Assembly (NCBI GenBank): GCA_902598405.1 | Contig: CACKBQ010000004.1 | Coordinates: 1-64,000 of the forward strand | From: an uncultured Pelagibacteraceae bacterium | GTDB taxonomy: Bacteria; Pseudomonadota; Alphaproteobacteria; Pelagibacterales; AG-422-B15 | Length of the DNA: 64,000 bases | Direction: 5' to 3' | Shown here: positions 36,314 through 45,378 of the stretch, in pieces | Layout of the letters: each line of letters opens with the position of its first letter | Numbering within the stretch: position 1 is the first letter of the stretch | Translations under genes and position numbers: made by a program | The notes under the pieces: model-generated | What the model was told of the DNA's origin: nothing | Database searches by the model: none | The model's input: the letters and a program-made list of their open reading frames with translations, nothing else

Positions 36314-37093
36314 CTATTTAATTTCAAACCAGATTGGAACATGATCAGAGGGTCTTTCAAGACCTCTAAATTGTTTTTCTATTTGACAGTCAGTTATTCG
36401 ATCAACTGCACTTGGTGTTGCAAGAAAATGATCAATTCGAAGACCGTTGTCTTTTTCCCATGACCCTCTTGAATAGTCCCAGTATGTGAACTCATAGGGT
36501 TTAGAATTATAAATTCTTAGCACATCAGACAGACCTAAATTTATGATTTCTCTGTAAATTTTTATAGAGTCTGGATGATGCAAAGCGTCATTTTTCCACT
36601 TATTAATATCAACCGCGTCATCAGAACCTGGTATTATATTATAATCCCCTCCAAATATAATTGTTTCATGGTTTTCTATTTTATTTTGAGCATACTTTTT
36701 AAATCTCCTCATCCAATCTAATTTGTAAGGAAATTTTTCAGTATCAATAGGATTGCCATTAGGGAGATATAAAGAGACAATATTAAAAGGATTTTCGACT
36801 TGTACCTGTGCATCAATAAATCTTGCTTGAACATCTTCTTTGTTTCCCGGCAAAGTATCTGTAATTTTTTTTATTGGGGCTTTTGATAAAATAGCCACTC
36901 CATTATATGATTTTTGACCCTTTTTAATTATTTGGTATCCAAGTGATGAAATCTCTTCTTCTGGAAAGTTTTCATCAGTTGATTTTGTTTCCTGAAGCAT
37001 GACTATATCTGGTTTAACTGTTTTATCTAATTCAATTAAATGAGGTAAACGAACCCTTATTGAATTTACATTCCAACTTACTATTTTTACCAT
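36314..37093 (-). CDS. xthA: Exodeoxyribonuclease III
   Basis: 259 aa. ExoIII/AP-endonuclease motifs: NVNSIRVRLPHL, LQETKS (catalytic Glu), GGDYNIIPGSDD and the C-terminal RPSDHVPIWFE (catalytic Asp-His). It repairs abasic sites and trims 3' ends. It is the expected neighbour of dgt/argS in alphaproteobacteria. It ends one base from the ureohydrolase stop and diverges from dgt. Confidence 0.95.
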   Translation of the reverse strand: MVKIVSWNVNSIRVRLPHLIELDKTVKPDIVMLQETKSTDENFPEEEISSLGYQIIKKGQKSYNGVAILSKAPIKKITDTLPGNKEDVQARFIDAQVQVENPFNIVSLYLPNGNPIDTEKFPYKLDWMRRFKKYAQNKIENHETIIFGGDYNIIPGSDDAVDINKWKNDALHHPDSIKIYREIINLGLSDVLRIYNSKPYEFTYWDYSRGSWEKDNGLRIDHFLATPSAVDRITDCQIEKQFRGLERPSDHVPIWFEIK

Positions 37094-37179
37094 CCGTATT
37101 CTTTTATTGTTATTTTAAGATTCTTAAAGTAATGAGTTTATTGTACAATAAAAATTTATGTTACCAATTCTATTTAGTG

Positions 37180-38316
37180 ATGATTTCTGAAGATTTATCT
37201 TTTATTTCAACCAATCAAGAAACTTCGAAAGGTAGGCTGTATAAAGAGAATTACAGTCAAACTAGATCAGAGTTCCAAAGGGATCGTGATCGAATTCTTC
37301 ATTCTGCTGCCTTTAGACGACTTAAACACAAGACACAGGTATTTGTTTCAAATGAAGGAGATCACTACAGGACAAGATTAACACATTCGCTCGAAGTATC
37401 ACAAATAGCGAGGTCAATAAGTAAAATATTCAATCTCAATGAAGATTTAACTGAAACATTATCTTTAAGTCATGATATTGGTCATCCGCCATTTGGACAT
37501 GCTGGAGAAGATGCTCTTTCAGAATGCATGGTTTCTCATGAGGGTTTTGACCATAATGATCAGGCAATTAGAATTGTACATTTGTTAGAAAAAAAGTATT
37601 TTGATTTTGAAGGTTTAAACTTAACGTGGGAAACACTTGAAGGACTCGTAAAGCATAATGGGCCGATGACAAAAGATGTTCCAAAAACCATAGAAGCTCT
37701 CGATAAAGCGTTTGACTTAAAGTTGAATGAGTTTTCATCAATTGAAGCGCAAATAGCCTCAATAGCGGATGACATAGCATACAATAATCATGATTTAGAT
37801 GACGGACTTAGAGCAGGTTTTTTTTCATATGATGATCTGGCTGAATTGCCAATGATTGGTGAAATTATTAAAAATTTTCCGAAAAATTATAACTCTTACG
37901 ATATGCAGCGTATAAATAATGAAATAACAAGAAAATCAACCTCAATTATGATTACTGATGTAATTAATACAATTAGTGAGAAAGTTAAAAAATCAAAAGT
38001 AAGATGCAATGAAGATGTCAGGCTTAATAATGAAAAAATTGCTGACTTTTCAGATAAAACAAAAGAAGAAGTAAAGTATATTAGATCTTTCCTATCAATG
38101 AAAATGTATAATCATGATAAAGTAAAAGCAATGACCAGTAACGCCCATCAAATTATATCATCACTATTCAAACTATTTATAGAACAAGATGAAAAATTCT
38201 TAAAAGAACATATGAAAAAAATTATTTCTGATGAGGATAAACCAAGAGCAGTATGCGACTTCATAGCTGGAATGACTGATAACTATGCTCAGAATTTTTA
38301 TAATAAATTTAATTAG
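37180..38316 (+). CDS. dgt: dGTPase-like HD-domain triphosphohydrolase
   Basis: 378 aa from the ATG at 37180 (MISEDLSFI). The track's start at 37060 runs back into the divergent xthA gene and adds 40 unconserved hydrophobic residues, so I reject it. HD-domain motifs: HSLEVSQIA (His69), SHDIGHPPFGHAGE (HD at 98-99) and a later ADDIAYNNHDLDDG. It hydrolyses dGTP or other dNTPs to nucleoside + triphosphate. It starts the run dgt-argS-small ORF-nagZ. Confidence 0.92.
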   Translation: MISEDLSFISTNQETSKGRLYKENYSQTRSEFQRDRDRILHSAAFRRLKHKTQVFVSNEGDHYRTRLTHSLEVSQIARSISKIFNLNEDLTETLSLSHDIGHPPFGHAGEDALSECMVSHEGFDHNDQAIRIVHLLEKKYFDFEGLNLTWETLEGLVKHNGPMTKDVPKTIEALDKAFDLKLNEFSSIEAQIASIADDIAYNNHDLDDGLRAGFFSYDDLAELPMIGEIIKNFPKNYNSYDMQRINNEITRKSTSIMITDVINTISEKVKKSKVRCNEDVRLNNEKIADFSDKTKEEVKYIRSFLSMKMYNHDKVKAMTSNAHQIISSLFKLFIEQDEKFLKEHMKKIISDEDKPRAVCDFIAGMTDNYAQNFYNKFN

Positions 38317-38319
38317 TTT

Positions 38320-40059
38320 ATGAGAAACATAAATGGTTATTTAAAAAATATAATCGGAGCAGAATTTTCAAAAATATTCAATGTTTCGAATGAAACTGTA
38401 GAGAAGAGCTCGTTTGTAGTTGAATACCCAAAAAATAAATCTGATGGTGAACTAAGTACAAATATTTGTATGGTTCTTGCAAAAGAGACATCAGCAAATC
38501 CAGTAGAGGCAGCTAAAACTCTCATTAAATCATTAGAGAAAATTGAGGACTTTGAGATGTTGGAAGTTGCAGGTCCAGGCTTTTTAAACTTTAATATTTC
38601 TAAAGATACTTGGTTTAAATTTTTAAGTCAGTTGCTAGAAACGAACTTGCTCTTCAATGAGGAAATTGGTTTAAATAAAAATATAAATGTCGAATATGTT
38701 TCTGCGAATCCTACAGGTCCCTTACATATCGGTCATTGCAGAGGAGCTGTATTTGGTGATGTACTATCAAATCTACTGAAAGTCACCGGTCACAATGTAA
38801 CAAAAGAATATTACATAAATGATGCAGGTACTCAAATTGATACTCTTGCAAACTCTACAATTATTAGAATAAAAGAAATCATCAATAGCAAAAGCGAAGA
38901 AAACTATCCAGATGATTTTTATCCTGGTGAATATCTAATCGATGTTGCTAAAAAAATAATAGACAAATACGGTACATCAATTCTTGAAAGCGATAATCAC
39001 TTTCTAATAATAAAAGACGAGTGTGTAAATTTACTATTAGAAAACATAAAAGAAGACTTAGGCAAACTATCAATTAATCAGGATGTTTTTGTTTCAGAAA
39101 AAGAATTAATAACTCAAGGTAAAATCGACAAAACCATAGATGAACTCAAAAATATGAATTTAATCTATGAGGGCATGTTAGATAAGCCTAAAGGCAAACA
39201 AATTGAAGATTGGGAACCAAGAAAGCAATTATTATTTAAATCATCTGAATATGGAGATGAAATCGATAGACCATTACAAAAATCAGATGGTGAGTGGACT
39301 TACTTTGCAAACGATATTGCCTATCATTATGACAAATACTTAAGAGGATCGACACATTTAATCGACATATTAGGCGCTGATCATGGCGGATATATTAAGA
39401 GAATGAGCGCTTCGATACAGGCTCTAACTAATAACAAAGCAAGATTTACAGCAAAGTTATGTCAAATGGTAAAACTTATCAGTGATGGCAAGGAATTAAA
39501 AATGTCAAAAAGATCTGGTGACTTCATTACCTTAAGTGATTTAGTGAAAGAAGTTGGCAGTGATAGTATTAGATTTATGATGATGTATAGAAAAAATGAA
39601 GCACCCTTAGAGTTTGATTTTAAAAAAGTCACTGAACAGTCCAAAGAAAATCCAGTTTTTTATGTACAGTATGCTCATGCAAGAATTTCGTCTGTATTGA
39701 ACAATCTTCATTCACAAAATATTAAATTAAATTTAGAGAATTTTAGTGAATGTAATTTTTCTGAACTTAATGATCTTTCTGAAATATCCCTTTTAAAAAA
39801 AATCCTGGATTATAGTAATATCATTAATACGTCAGTTTCTCTATTTGAGCCACATCGAATTGCATATTACCTGTATGAATTAGCATCAGAATTTCACTCC
39901 TTATGGAGTCAGGGAAAAGTAGATAACAGTAAGAAATTTATAGATGCAGATAATATACCAAGGACTTATGCTCGAATGGCACTACTGATTGCTACTCAGA
40001 GAACAATAAAATCTGGACTTGATATTCTTGGAGTTTCCTCGCCAGATGAAATGAAATAA
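38320..40059 (+). CDS. argS: Arginyl-tRNA synthetase
   Basis: 579 aa class I synthetase. The HIGH motif is in SANPTGPLHIGHCRGA, the KMSKS motif reads KMSKRSGDF, and the N-terminal Add1 domain and C-terminal anticodon-binding domain (YVQYAHARISSVL onwards) are both present. Length is normal. It starts 3 bases after dgt, the standard alphaproteobacterial order. Confidence 0.97.
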   Translation: MRNINGYLKNIIGAEFSKIFNVSNETVEKSSFVVEYPKNKSDGELSTNICMVLAKETSANPVEAAKTLIKSLEKIEDFEMLEVAGPGFLNFNISKDTWFKFLSQLLETNLLFNEEIGLNKNINVEYVSANPTGPLHIGHCRGAVFGDVLSNLLKVTGHNVTKEYYINDAGTQIDTLANSTIIRIKEIINSKSEENYPDDFYPGEYLIDVAKKIIDKYGTSILESDNHFLIIKDECVNLLLENIKEDLGKLSINQDVFVSEKELITQGKIDKTIDELKNMNLIYEGMLDKPKGKQIEDWEPRKQLLFKSSEYGDEIDRPLQKSDGEWTYFANDIAYHYDKYLRGSTHLIDILGADHGGYIKRMSASIQALTNNKARFTAKLCQMVKLISDGKELKMSKRSGDFITLSDLVKEVGSDSIRFMMMYRKNEAPLEFDFKKVTEQSKENPVFYVQYAHARISSVLNNLHSQNIKLNLENFSECNFSELNDLSEISLLKKILDYSNIINTSVSLFEPHRIAYYLYELASEFHSLWSQGKVDNSKKFIDADNIPRTYARMALLIATQRTIKSGLDILGVSSPDEMK

Positions 40060-40062
40060 AAA

Positions 40063-40245
40063 ATGAGGTTCATAATTTTCTCTTTAATTTTAGCAATTTT
40101 TATTACTTCCATTTATTTTTACACTAAAAAAGAAGAAGAAGAGATTATCGAAATAAAAACCAATTTAAATGATTATAGAATAATACCAAAAGACAAGGGA
40201 GGCGTTGATACTCCTGACTTAAATATATACGATCTTGGAGATTAA
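40063..40245 (+). CDS. Truncated SPOR-slot membrane protein (SPOR domain missing)
   Basis: 60 aa: one N-terminal membrane helix (2-20), an acidic patch, and the motif NDYRIIPKDKGGVDTPD. In other alphaproteobacteria the gene between argS and nagZ encodes a SPOR-domain cell-division protein whose linker carries a similar 'RPxDxGGxxVP' motif. Here the linker survives but the peptidoglycan-binding SPOR domain does not, and only 9 bases remain before nagZ. Probably a reduced, still translated remnant. Confidence 0.6.
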   Translation: MRFIIFSLILAIFITSIYFYTKKEEEEIIEIKTNLNDYRIIPKDKGGVDTPDLNIYDLGD

Positions 40246-40254
40246 TTTAATAAA

Positions 40255-41265
40255 ATGAAAAAATACCTACCTTTAATTTGTGGCATTTCTGGCGAAAAAT
40301 TAACAACAGAAGAAATAAAATTTTTTAGAGATTACAAACCTTGGGGAATAATTTTATTTGAAAGAAACTGTATTAATAAAGACAATTTAAAAAATTTAAT
40401 TAAAGAACTCAAAGAAATTAATCATCAAAATATTCCAATATTGATAGACCAGGAAGGTGGAAGAGTTTCAAGACTAAATTTTAAGGGTGTTAATAAATTT
40501 AAATCAAATCTTTTTTTTGGGCAAATTATTGAGAAGGATGCAGACTTAGGGTTTGAATTATTAAGACTTAATACTGAAATTTTAGCTCATACTTTAAAAG
40601 AATTGGGCATTAACACAAACACAGTGCCAGTTTTAGATTTACCAGCAGCAAATGAAAGTGGTGTAATTGGAGATCGAGCTTTTTCGATAAATGAAAGGAC
40701 TGTCTCTAAAGCAGGTAAGATAGTAATTGAAACAATTAATAAATGCGGCATAGCTTCTGTGATTAAACATTTACCTGGGCACGGACGAGCAAGAGTTGAC
40801 AGTCATTTTGAAATGCCTGAAGTAGATGAAATTGAAGATGAACTTATGAGTACTGATTTTAAGCCTTTTCAGAACAATTCCGACGCATTATTAGGTATGA
40901 CAGCACATATTCTATTTAAGTCTTTAGACGATCAAAATATTGTTACTTTTTCAAAAAAAATTATTGAAACAATAATAAGAAATAAAATTGGCTTTAGAGG
41001 GCTACTGATGACTGATGATATTTCAATGAAAGCTATTTCAGATGATGTTGATATTGCTGCTTTAAAATCACTTAATGCCGGCTGTGACCTCGTTCTTCAT
41101 TGTAATGGAAACATCAATGAAATTAATAAGATAGCTGAAAGAATTAAGAGTGAAGCTGAGCCTATTTTAATACCTGACGATCTTATCAATATCTATCAGA
41201 CAAAATCTGATTTCCCACATGAAGAAAACTTAAAAGCCTACGAATATCTAACAAAGCAGCTTTGA
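40255..41265 (+). CDS. nagZ: Beta-N-acetylhexosaminidase (GH3)
   Basis: 336 aa. The GH3 NagZ signature KHLPGHGRARVDSH holds the His-Asp general acid/base pair, and MTDDISMKA carries the Asp nucleophile. IDQEGGRVSRL is also characteristic. It removes GlcNAc from cell-wall muropeptides in the cytoplasm. It follows the SPOR-slot gene and precedes scpA by 60 bases, the standard alphaproteobacterial order. Confidence 0.95.
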   Translation: MKKYLPLICGISGEKLTTEEIKFFRDYKPWGIILFERNCINKDNLKNLIKELKEINHQNIPILIDQEGGRVSRLNFKGVNKFKSNLFFGQIIEKDADLGFELLRLNTEILAHTLKELGINTNTVPVLDLPAANESGVIGDRAFSINERTVSKAGKIVIETINKCGIASVIKHLPGHGRARVDSHFEMPEVDEIEDELMSTDFKPFQNNSDALLGMTAHILFKSLDDQNIVTFSKKIIETIIRNKIGFRGLLMTDDISMKAISDDVDIAALKSLNAGCDLVLHCNGNINEINKIAERIKSEAEPILIPDDLINIYQTKSDFPHEENLKAYEYLTKQL

Positions 41266-41325
41266 TGTATTTTATCGTATATAAACATCATCTGTTATAT
41301 AATAAAAGAATCAAAAAATTGAAAA

Positions 41326-42123
41326 ATGGAAGATATTTCAAGTACTTATACTGAACAGGAAGCATCTAATCAAACAAGCCCAGATGATTTGATTGTAAAC
41401 TTGGGAGAATTTGAAGGTCCCCTAGATCTGCTATTAACATTAGCTAAATCTCAAAAAGTAGATTTAATGAAAATTTCTATTCTCCAGCTTACAGAGCAAT
41501 ACTTGGAGTTTATAGAAAAAGTTCGTAATCGCAATTTAGAGTTGGCGGCTGACTATCTTGTTATGGCGGCTTGGATGGCTTACTTAAAATCCAATTTGTT
41601 AATACCAAGAGAAGAGTCAGGTGAAGAATTGAGTGCTGAAGAAATGGCAGAAAGATTGAAATTTCAACTCAAGAAACTTGAAGCGATCCGACAAGTTTCT
41701 CAAAAATTAATGAATTTACCAAAACTTGGTACTGATTTTTTTAATAGAGGGATGCCTGAAGGCATAAGGTTGATACGAACGCCTGAATATTATCTGAATT
41801 TATACGATCTTTTAAAATCATATGCAGATCAAAGGTACAGGACTGCCTACTCATCGATGACTATTGAAAGACCACCTGTTTTTGCAATGGAAGATGCGCT
41901 TGTTAGGCTTCAAAGAATGATAGGTGATGTACCAGAATGGACTCGGCTTGAGAAATTTTTACCACATGAATTTTCAAATGGTAAAAGCGCTAGATCAGGT
42001 GTTGCAGGAACCCTGGCTGCAGCAATGGAACTTGTAAGAGAAGGGGTACTTGAAGTGCAGCAGCTGGTTCCTTTTGGACCAGTATTCTTAAAAAATAAAA
42101 AGGATGATGAATTCATTAATTAA
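41326..42123 (+). CDS. scpA: Segregation and condensation protein A (ScpA)
   Basis: 265 aa kleisin. GEFEGPLDLLLTLAKSQKVDLMKISI and AADYLVMAAWMAYLKSNLLIP are the conserved N-terminal ScpA segments; the C-terminal winged helix ends in VQQLVPFGPVFLK. It links SMC heads in the condensin complex with ScpB, which starts 7 bases later. Confidence 0.95.
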   Translation: MEDISSTYTEQEASNQTSPDDLIVNLGEFEGPLDLLLTLAKSQKVDLMKISILQLTEQYLEFIEKVRNRNLELAADYLVMAAWMAYLKSNLLIPREESGEELSAEEMAERLKFQLKKLEAIRQVSQKLMNLPKLGTDFFNRGMPEGIRLIRTPEYYLNLYDLLKSYADQRYRTAYSSMTIERPPVFAMEDALVRLQRMIGDVPEWTRLEKFLPHEFSNGKSARSGVAGTLAAAMELVREGVLEVQQLVPFGPVFLKNKKDDEFIN

Positions 42124-42130
42124 ATAAATT

Positions 42131-42814
42131 ATGTCTGATGAAATAGAAAAAAATAATGTTATGAATTTTCCATCTGAGGATATGGACAATCTTAGAATTC
42201 TCGAGGCTCTTCTATTTGCAGCAAATGAACCCCTTGATGCAGAGAGTTTAAAGGCAAGATTGCCAAAGGGTACAAATTTAAACAAATTACTAAATTTAAT
42301 TGAAGCTCAATATAAAAATAGGGGAGTTAATCTGGTCAAAACTGGCAATAAATGGAGCTTTAAAACTGCCACCGATCTTGCACCAATGATGAAAAAAGAA
42401 AAAATAGTTCAAAGAAAACTATCAAAGGCTGCTACTGAGACTTTGGCAATAATCGCCTATCATCAACCTGTTACAAGAGCTGAAGTTGAAGACATAAGAG
42501 GAGTTCATTTTAGTCCCGGAACTCTTGATGTTCTTATGGAGTTAAACTGGGTGAGGCCAATCGGTAGAAAGAAGGTACCAGGAAGGCCCATTATTTATGG
42601 TACAACTGAGAGGTTCTTAGAGTACTTCCAGCTAGAACAAGTAACAGATTTACCTGGACTTGAAGAATTAAAAGCAGCTGGACTTTTAGAAAGCCGCCTG
42701 CCTCCAAATTTAGACATTAGAGAACCAAAAGAAATTGATCACAGCCAGATAGAACCATTCGGAGAAGATGAAAATATAGATGATCTGATTCAAAGTGGAC
42801 ATGAGGCAGAATAG
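42131..42814 (+). CDS. scpB: Segregation and condensation protein B (ScpB)
   Basis: 227 aa with two winged-helix domains. LRILEALLFAANEPLDAESL at the start and ETLAIIAYHQPVTRAEVEDIRG are diagnostic, with VPGRPIIYGTTERFLEYFQL near the end. It forms the SMC-ScpA-ScpB condensin that compacts and separates chromosomes. The acidic C-terminal tail is short. Confidence 0.95.
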   Translation: MSDEIEKNNVMNFPSEDMDNLRILEALLFAANEPLDAESLKARLPKGTNLNKLLNLIEAQYKNRGVNLVKTGNKWSFKTATDLAPMMKKEKIVQRKLSKAATETLAIIAYHQPVTRAEVEDIRGVHFSPGTLDVLMELNWVRPIGRKKVPGRPIIYGTTERFLEYFQLEQVTDLPGLEELKAAGLLESRLPPNLDIREPKEIDHSQIEPFGEDENIDDLIQSGHEAE

Positions 42815-42830
42815 AAATTAGCCTTAAATT

Positions 42831-44231
42831 GTGAAACGTCTATTTAAAGCAATCCTGTTTGCAAACATTTTTTTTTATATTTGCACTTCAATATCCTCAG
42901 ACCCGTTACTGCCAGGTGGCAAAACCTCGAATGAGGTTGAAAATAAAAATAGTTTTTCACTGGTTGCAAGAAATTTAGGAGATAATTTAAAAATCAATTT
43001 TCTTGTAGGAAATGCTTTATTTGAGAGAATTTGGGAAGATGCAAAATTCTCAGAAAATATTGCAAGAGATGGTTTAGGGCCTTTTTTCAGTGCTCGTTCG
43101 TGCGAAGCATGTCATATTTCTGATGGACGAGGACATTTGCCTATAGATGAATCTGATGACGCTGTATCTGTTGTTATTCAAATTTCAAAAAATCAGGACT
43201 CAATTTCAGATGGTATTAAAAACCTACCAGATCCCATTTACGGAAATCAAATTAGTGAATTCTCGGTTGAAAGTATTCCAAGAGAAGCGGACATTGTTAT
43301 TAATTATGAATATGTTCCAATATCTTACAATGATGGTCGTATAGTCGAATTAAGAAAGCCTGTAATTAAAATTAGAAATTTTTATTACGGAGATATCAAT
43401 GAAGATACAAACTTTTCAGCAAGAATCGCACAACCAATGATTGGTCTAGGTTTAATTGAAAACATTAGTGAAACGGATATTTTAATAAATGCAGATGTGA
43501 ATGACATAAACGGTGATGGAATATCTGGAAAAGCAAATATTGTTTGGCATTATGAAAAAAATGATTATTCCCTTGGTCGGTTTGGCTGGAAAGCATCACA
43601 ACCTACGGTTTACCAACAAACTGCAGATGCCTTTTTTCATGACATGGGTTTATCAAATAAACTTTTTGAAAACCCATTAAACTGTACTGATTTGCAATTA
43701 AGCTGTCAAAATGCAGTCAGTGGAAATAGCGAAAGCTATGATGGCTATGAAGTTTCTAATGATCAATTGGATCTAGTGGTTTTTTATTCATCGCAACTTG
43801 GTGTGCCAGTAAGAAGAAACGCGAAAGATATTAACGTGGTGAAAGGTAAAGAAATATTTTTTAAAATTGGTTGCAATTCTTGTCATACTGAGAGATTTGT
43901 TACAAAAAATGAAAGTACGCATCAAAATTTAGCCAATCAAATCATATACCCTTATTCTGATTTTTTGTTGCATGATATGGGTGAACAGTTGTCTGATGGT
44001 GTTTATGAATTCAATGCCAGTGGCTCTGAGTGGAGAACACCCCCTTTGTGGGGAATAGGGTTGACATCAGTGGTATCTGCAGAATATGGATTTTTACATG
44101 ATGGCAGAGCTCGAACAATTGAGGAGGCTATATTATGGCACGGCGGGGAAGCCTCTAGAGTGTTAGAAGAGTTCAAATCATTAGATAAAAATCAAGTAAA
44201 TCAATTAATTAGCTTTGTAAATTCTCTATAA
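42831..44231 (+). CDS. Di-haem oxidoreductase (DHOR/DUF1111) c-type cytochrome
   Basis: 466 aa with a GTG start and a signal peptide (about 1-22), so periplasmic. Two haem c motifs are visible: CEACH (91-95) and CNSCH (near 346). GRFGWKASQPTVYQQTADAFFHDMG and the closing FLHDGRARTIEEAI-type segment fit the DUF1111 family, related to MauG/CcpA peroxidases. Members are often found with iron-acquisition genes, and here it precedes the iron ABC operon. It is probably co-transcribed from scpAB, 16 bases upstream; the iron boxes lie after it. Confidence 0.88.
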   Translation: MKRLFKAILFANIFFYICTSISSDPLLPGGKTSNEVENKNSFSLVARNLGDNLKINFLVGNALFERIWEDAKFSENIARDGLGPFFSARSCEACHISDGRGHLPIDESDDAVSVVIQISKNQDSISDGIKNLPDPIYGNQISEFSVESIPREADIVINYEYVPISYNDGRIVELRKPVIKIRNFYYGDINEDTNFSARIAQPMIGLGLIENISETDILINADVNDINGDGISGKANIVWHYEKNDYSLGRFGWKASQPTVYQQTADAFFHDMGLSNKLFENPLNCTDLQLSCQNAVSGNSESYDGYEVSNDQLDLVVFYSSQLGVPVRRNAKDINVVKGKEIFFKIGCNSCHTERFVTKNESTHQNLANQIIYPYSDFLLHDMGEQLSDGVYEFNASGSEWRTPPLWGIGLTSVVSAEYGFLHDGRARTIEEAILWHGGEASRVLEEFKSLDKNQVNQLISFVNSL

Positions 44232-44262
44232 AATCAAATCGGTAAAGTGCGTCATATTTGCT

Positions 44263-44281
44263 ATTGATAATCATTCTCAAT
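44263..44281 (+). promoter_or_regulatory. Iron box 1: TGA-N9-TCA palindrome (Fur/RirA-like)
   Basis: ATTGATAATCATTCTCAAT is a near-palindrome. It contains TGA-N9-TCA, the pattern described for the RirA iron-rhodo box in alphaproteobacteria, and also looks like a Fur box (GATAATCATT core). It covers the likely -35 element of the iron-uptake operon, so repression under iron sufficiency is expected. Confidence 0.7.
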
Positions 44282-44291
44282 AAGATATATA
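44264..44291 (+). promoter_or_regulatory. Candidate promoter of the iron-uptake operon
   Basis: TTGATA (44264-44269), 16-bp spacer, TATATA (44286-44291). Box 1 overlaps the -35 and box 2 starts at the end of the -10, which gives a coherent repressible promoter. The ribosome-binding site AGAAGGGA lies just before the ATG at 44331. Confidence 0.5.
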
Positions 44292-44314
44292 GAATGAAAC
44301 TTAGTATCATTCTA
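44290..44314 (+). promoter_or_regulatory. Iron box 2: perfect 8-bp inverted repeat with TGA-N9-TCA
   Basis: TAGAATGA-AACTTAGTA-TCATTCTA is a perfect inverted repeat with a nine-base centre. The inner bases again read TGA-N9-TCA. Its centre is 30 bp (about three helical turns) from that of box 1, so two repressor dimers could bind the same face. As RNA it could also fold as a 5'-leader hairpin. Confidence 0.65.
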
Positions 44315-44330
44315 AAGAAGGGAAAAATTT

Positions 44331-45362
44331 ATGAATTCAGTATTAAGATTCTTAGCAATAGCTGTAATTAGTTTTGTAACAGTTGGTAGTTCATTCGCTA
44401 AAGAAGTCAATTTGTATACGTCAAGGCATTATGATTCAGACGATGCATTATATCAAAAGTTTACGGATGCTACTGGCATCAAAGTAAACGTTATTTCAGG
44501 TAAAGGAAAAGCATTAATGGAAAGACTTGCTTCAGAAGGAGCAAATTCTCCTGCTGATGTCTTTATTACTGTTGATGCTGGTAATCTATGGAAAGTTCAA
44601 AAAGATGGAATGTTCCAAAGTATTAACTCAAGTACTATCGATTCAATTGTGCCTGAAAACTTAAGAGGCCCAAACAATGAGTGGGTGGGAATAGCTAAAC
44701 GCTCTCGAGTGATTTATTATAATCCAGTAAATGTTTCTGCAGAGGATATGGAAGGGCTTACGTATGAAGATCTTTCAGATCCAAAATGGAAAGGCAGAGT
44801 TGCAATAAGAAGTTCTGGCAATATGTACAATCAGTCTTTAGTTGCCTCATTGATTGCTAATAATGGTGTCGATGCTACCGAAAAGTGGGCACACAGATTT
44901 GTAGGCAATTTTGCAAGAAAACCTGAAGGTAATGACAGAGCACAAATTATGGCAGTTGCAAATGGCGAAGCAGATGTTGCTGTAGCGAATAGTTACTACA
45001 TTGGTTTGATGTTATCTGGTAAAAAAGGCGAAGAACAGCAAGCCGCTGCCAGAAAAGTTGAACTTCATTTCCCAGGCCAAGATGGACGAGGAGCTCATAT
45101 TAATGTAAGTGGAGCTGGTCTTATGAAAAATGCTCCAAATGCAGGTAATGCTGTTAAGTTCATAGAGTTCTTGCTTAGTGAAGAAGCTCAAAGTCACATA
45201 GTTAATAACACTTACGAGTTTCCTATGCTTGAAGGTGTTGCACCTAGTGATTTAATAGCTCAATTTGGTTCTGGTTTTAAAGAAGATCAGACTTCAGTTG
45301 CAAGCTATGGTGAATTCAATCCTGATGCTGTTAAGTTGATGGATAGAGTTGGTTGGCAATAA
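44331..45362 (+). CDS. fbpA: Ferric iron ABC transporter substrate-binding protein
   Basis: 343 aa with a Sec signal peptide ending SSFA|KEV (about residue 23). KEVNLYTSRHYDSDDALYQKF and GKGKALMERLASEGANSPADVF match FutA/FbpA-type Fe3+-binding proteins; iron-binding tyrosines are probably in the YTSRHY and NSYYIG segments. It captures ferric iron in the periplasm for the permease and ATPase downstream. It is preceded by two iron-box palindromes. A peroxiredoxin gene lies between it and the permease. Confidence 0.92.
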   Translation: MNSVLRFLAIAVISFVTVGSSFAKEVNLYTSRHYDSDDALYQKFTDATGIKVNVISGKGKALMERLASEGANSPADVFITVDAGNLWKVQKDGMFQSINSSTIDSIVPENLRGPNNEWVGIAKRSRVIYYNPVNVSAEDMEGLTYEDLSDPKWKGRVAIRSSGNMYNQSLVASLIANNGVDATEKWAHRFVGNFARKPEGNDRAQIMAVANGEADVAVANSYYIGLMLSGKKGEEQQAAARKVELHFPGQDGRGAHINVSGAGLMKNAPNAGNAVKFIEFLLSEEAQSHIVNNTYEFPMLEGVAPSDLIAQFGSGFKEDQTSVASYGEFNPDAVKLMDRVGWQ

Positions 45363-45378
45363 TTTATCGCTAACCAGT

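Noticed and set aside
37060-37179. N-terminal 40-residue extension of dgt in the ORF track
   Set aside because: It overlaps the divergent xthA gene and is hydrophobic and unconserved; the ATG at 37180 gives the normal N-terminus.
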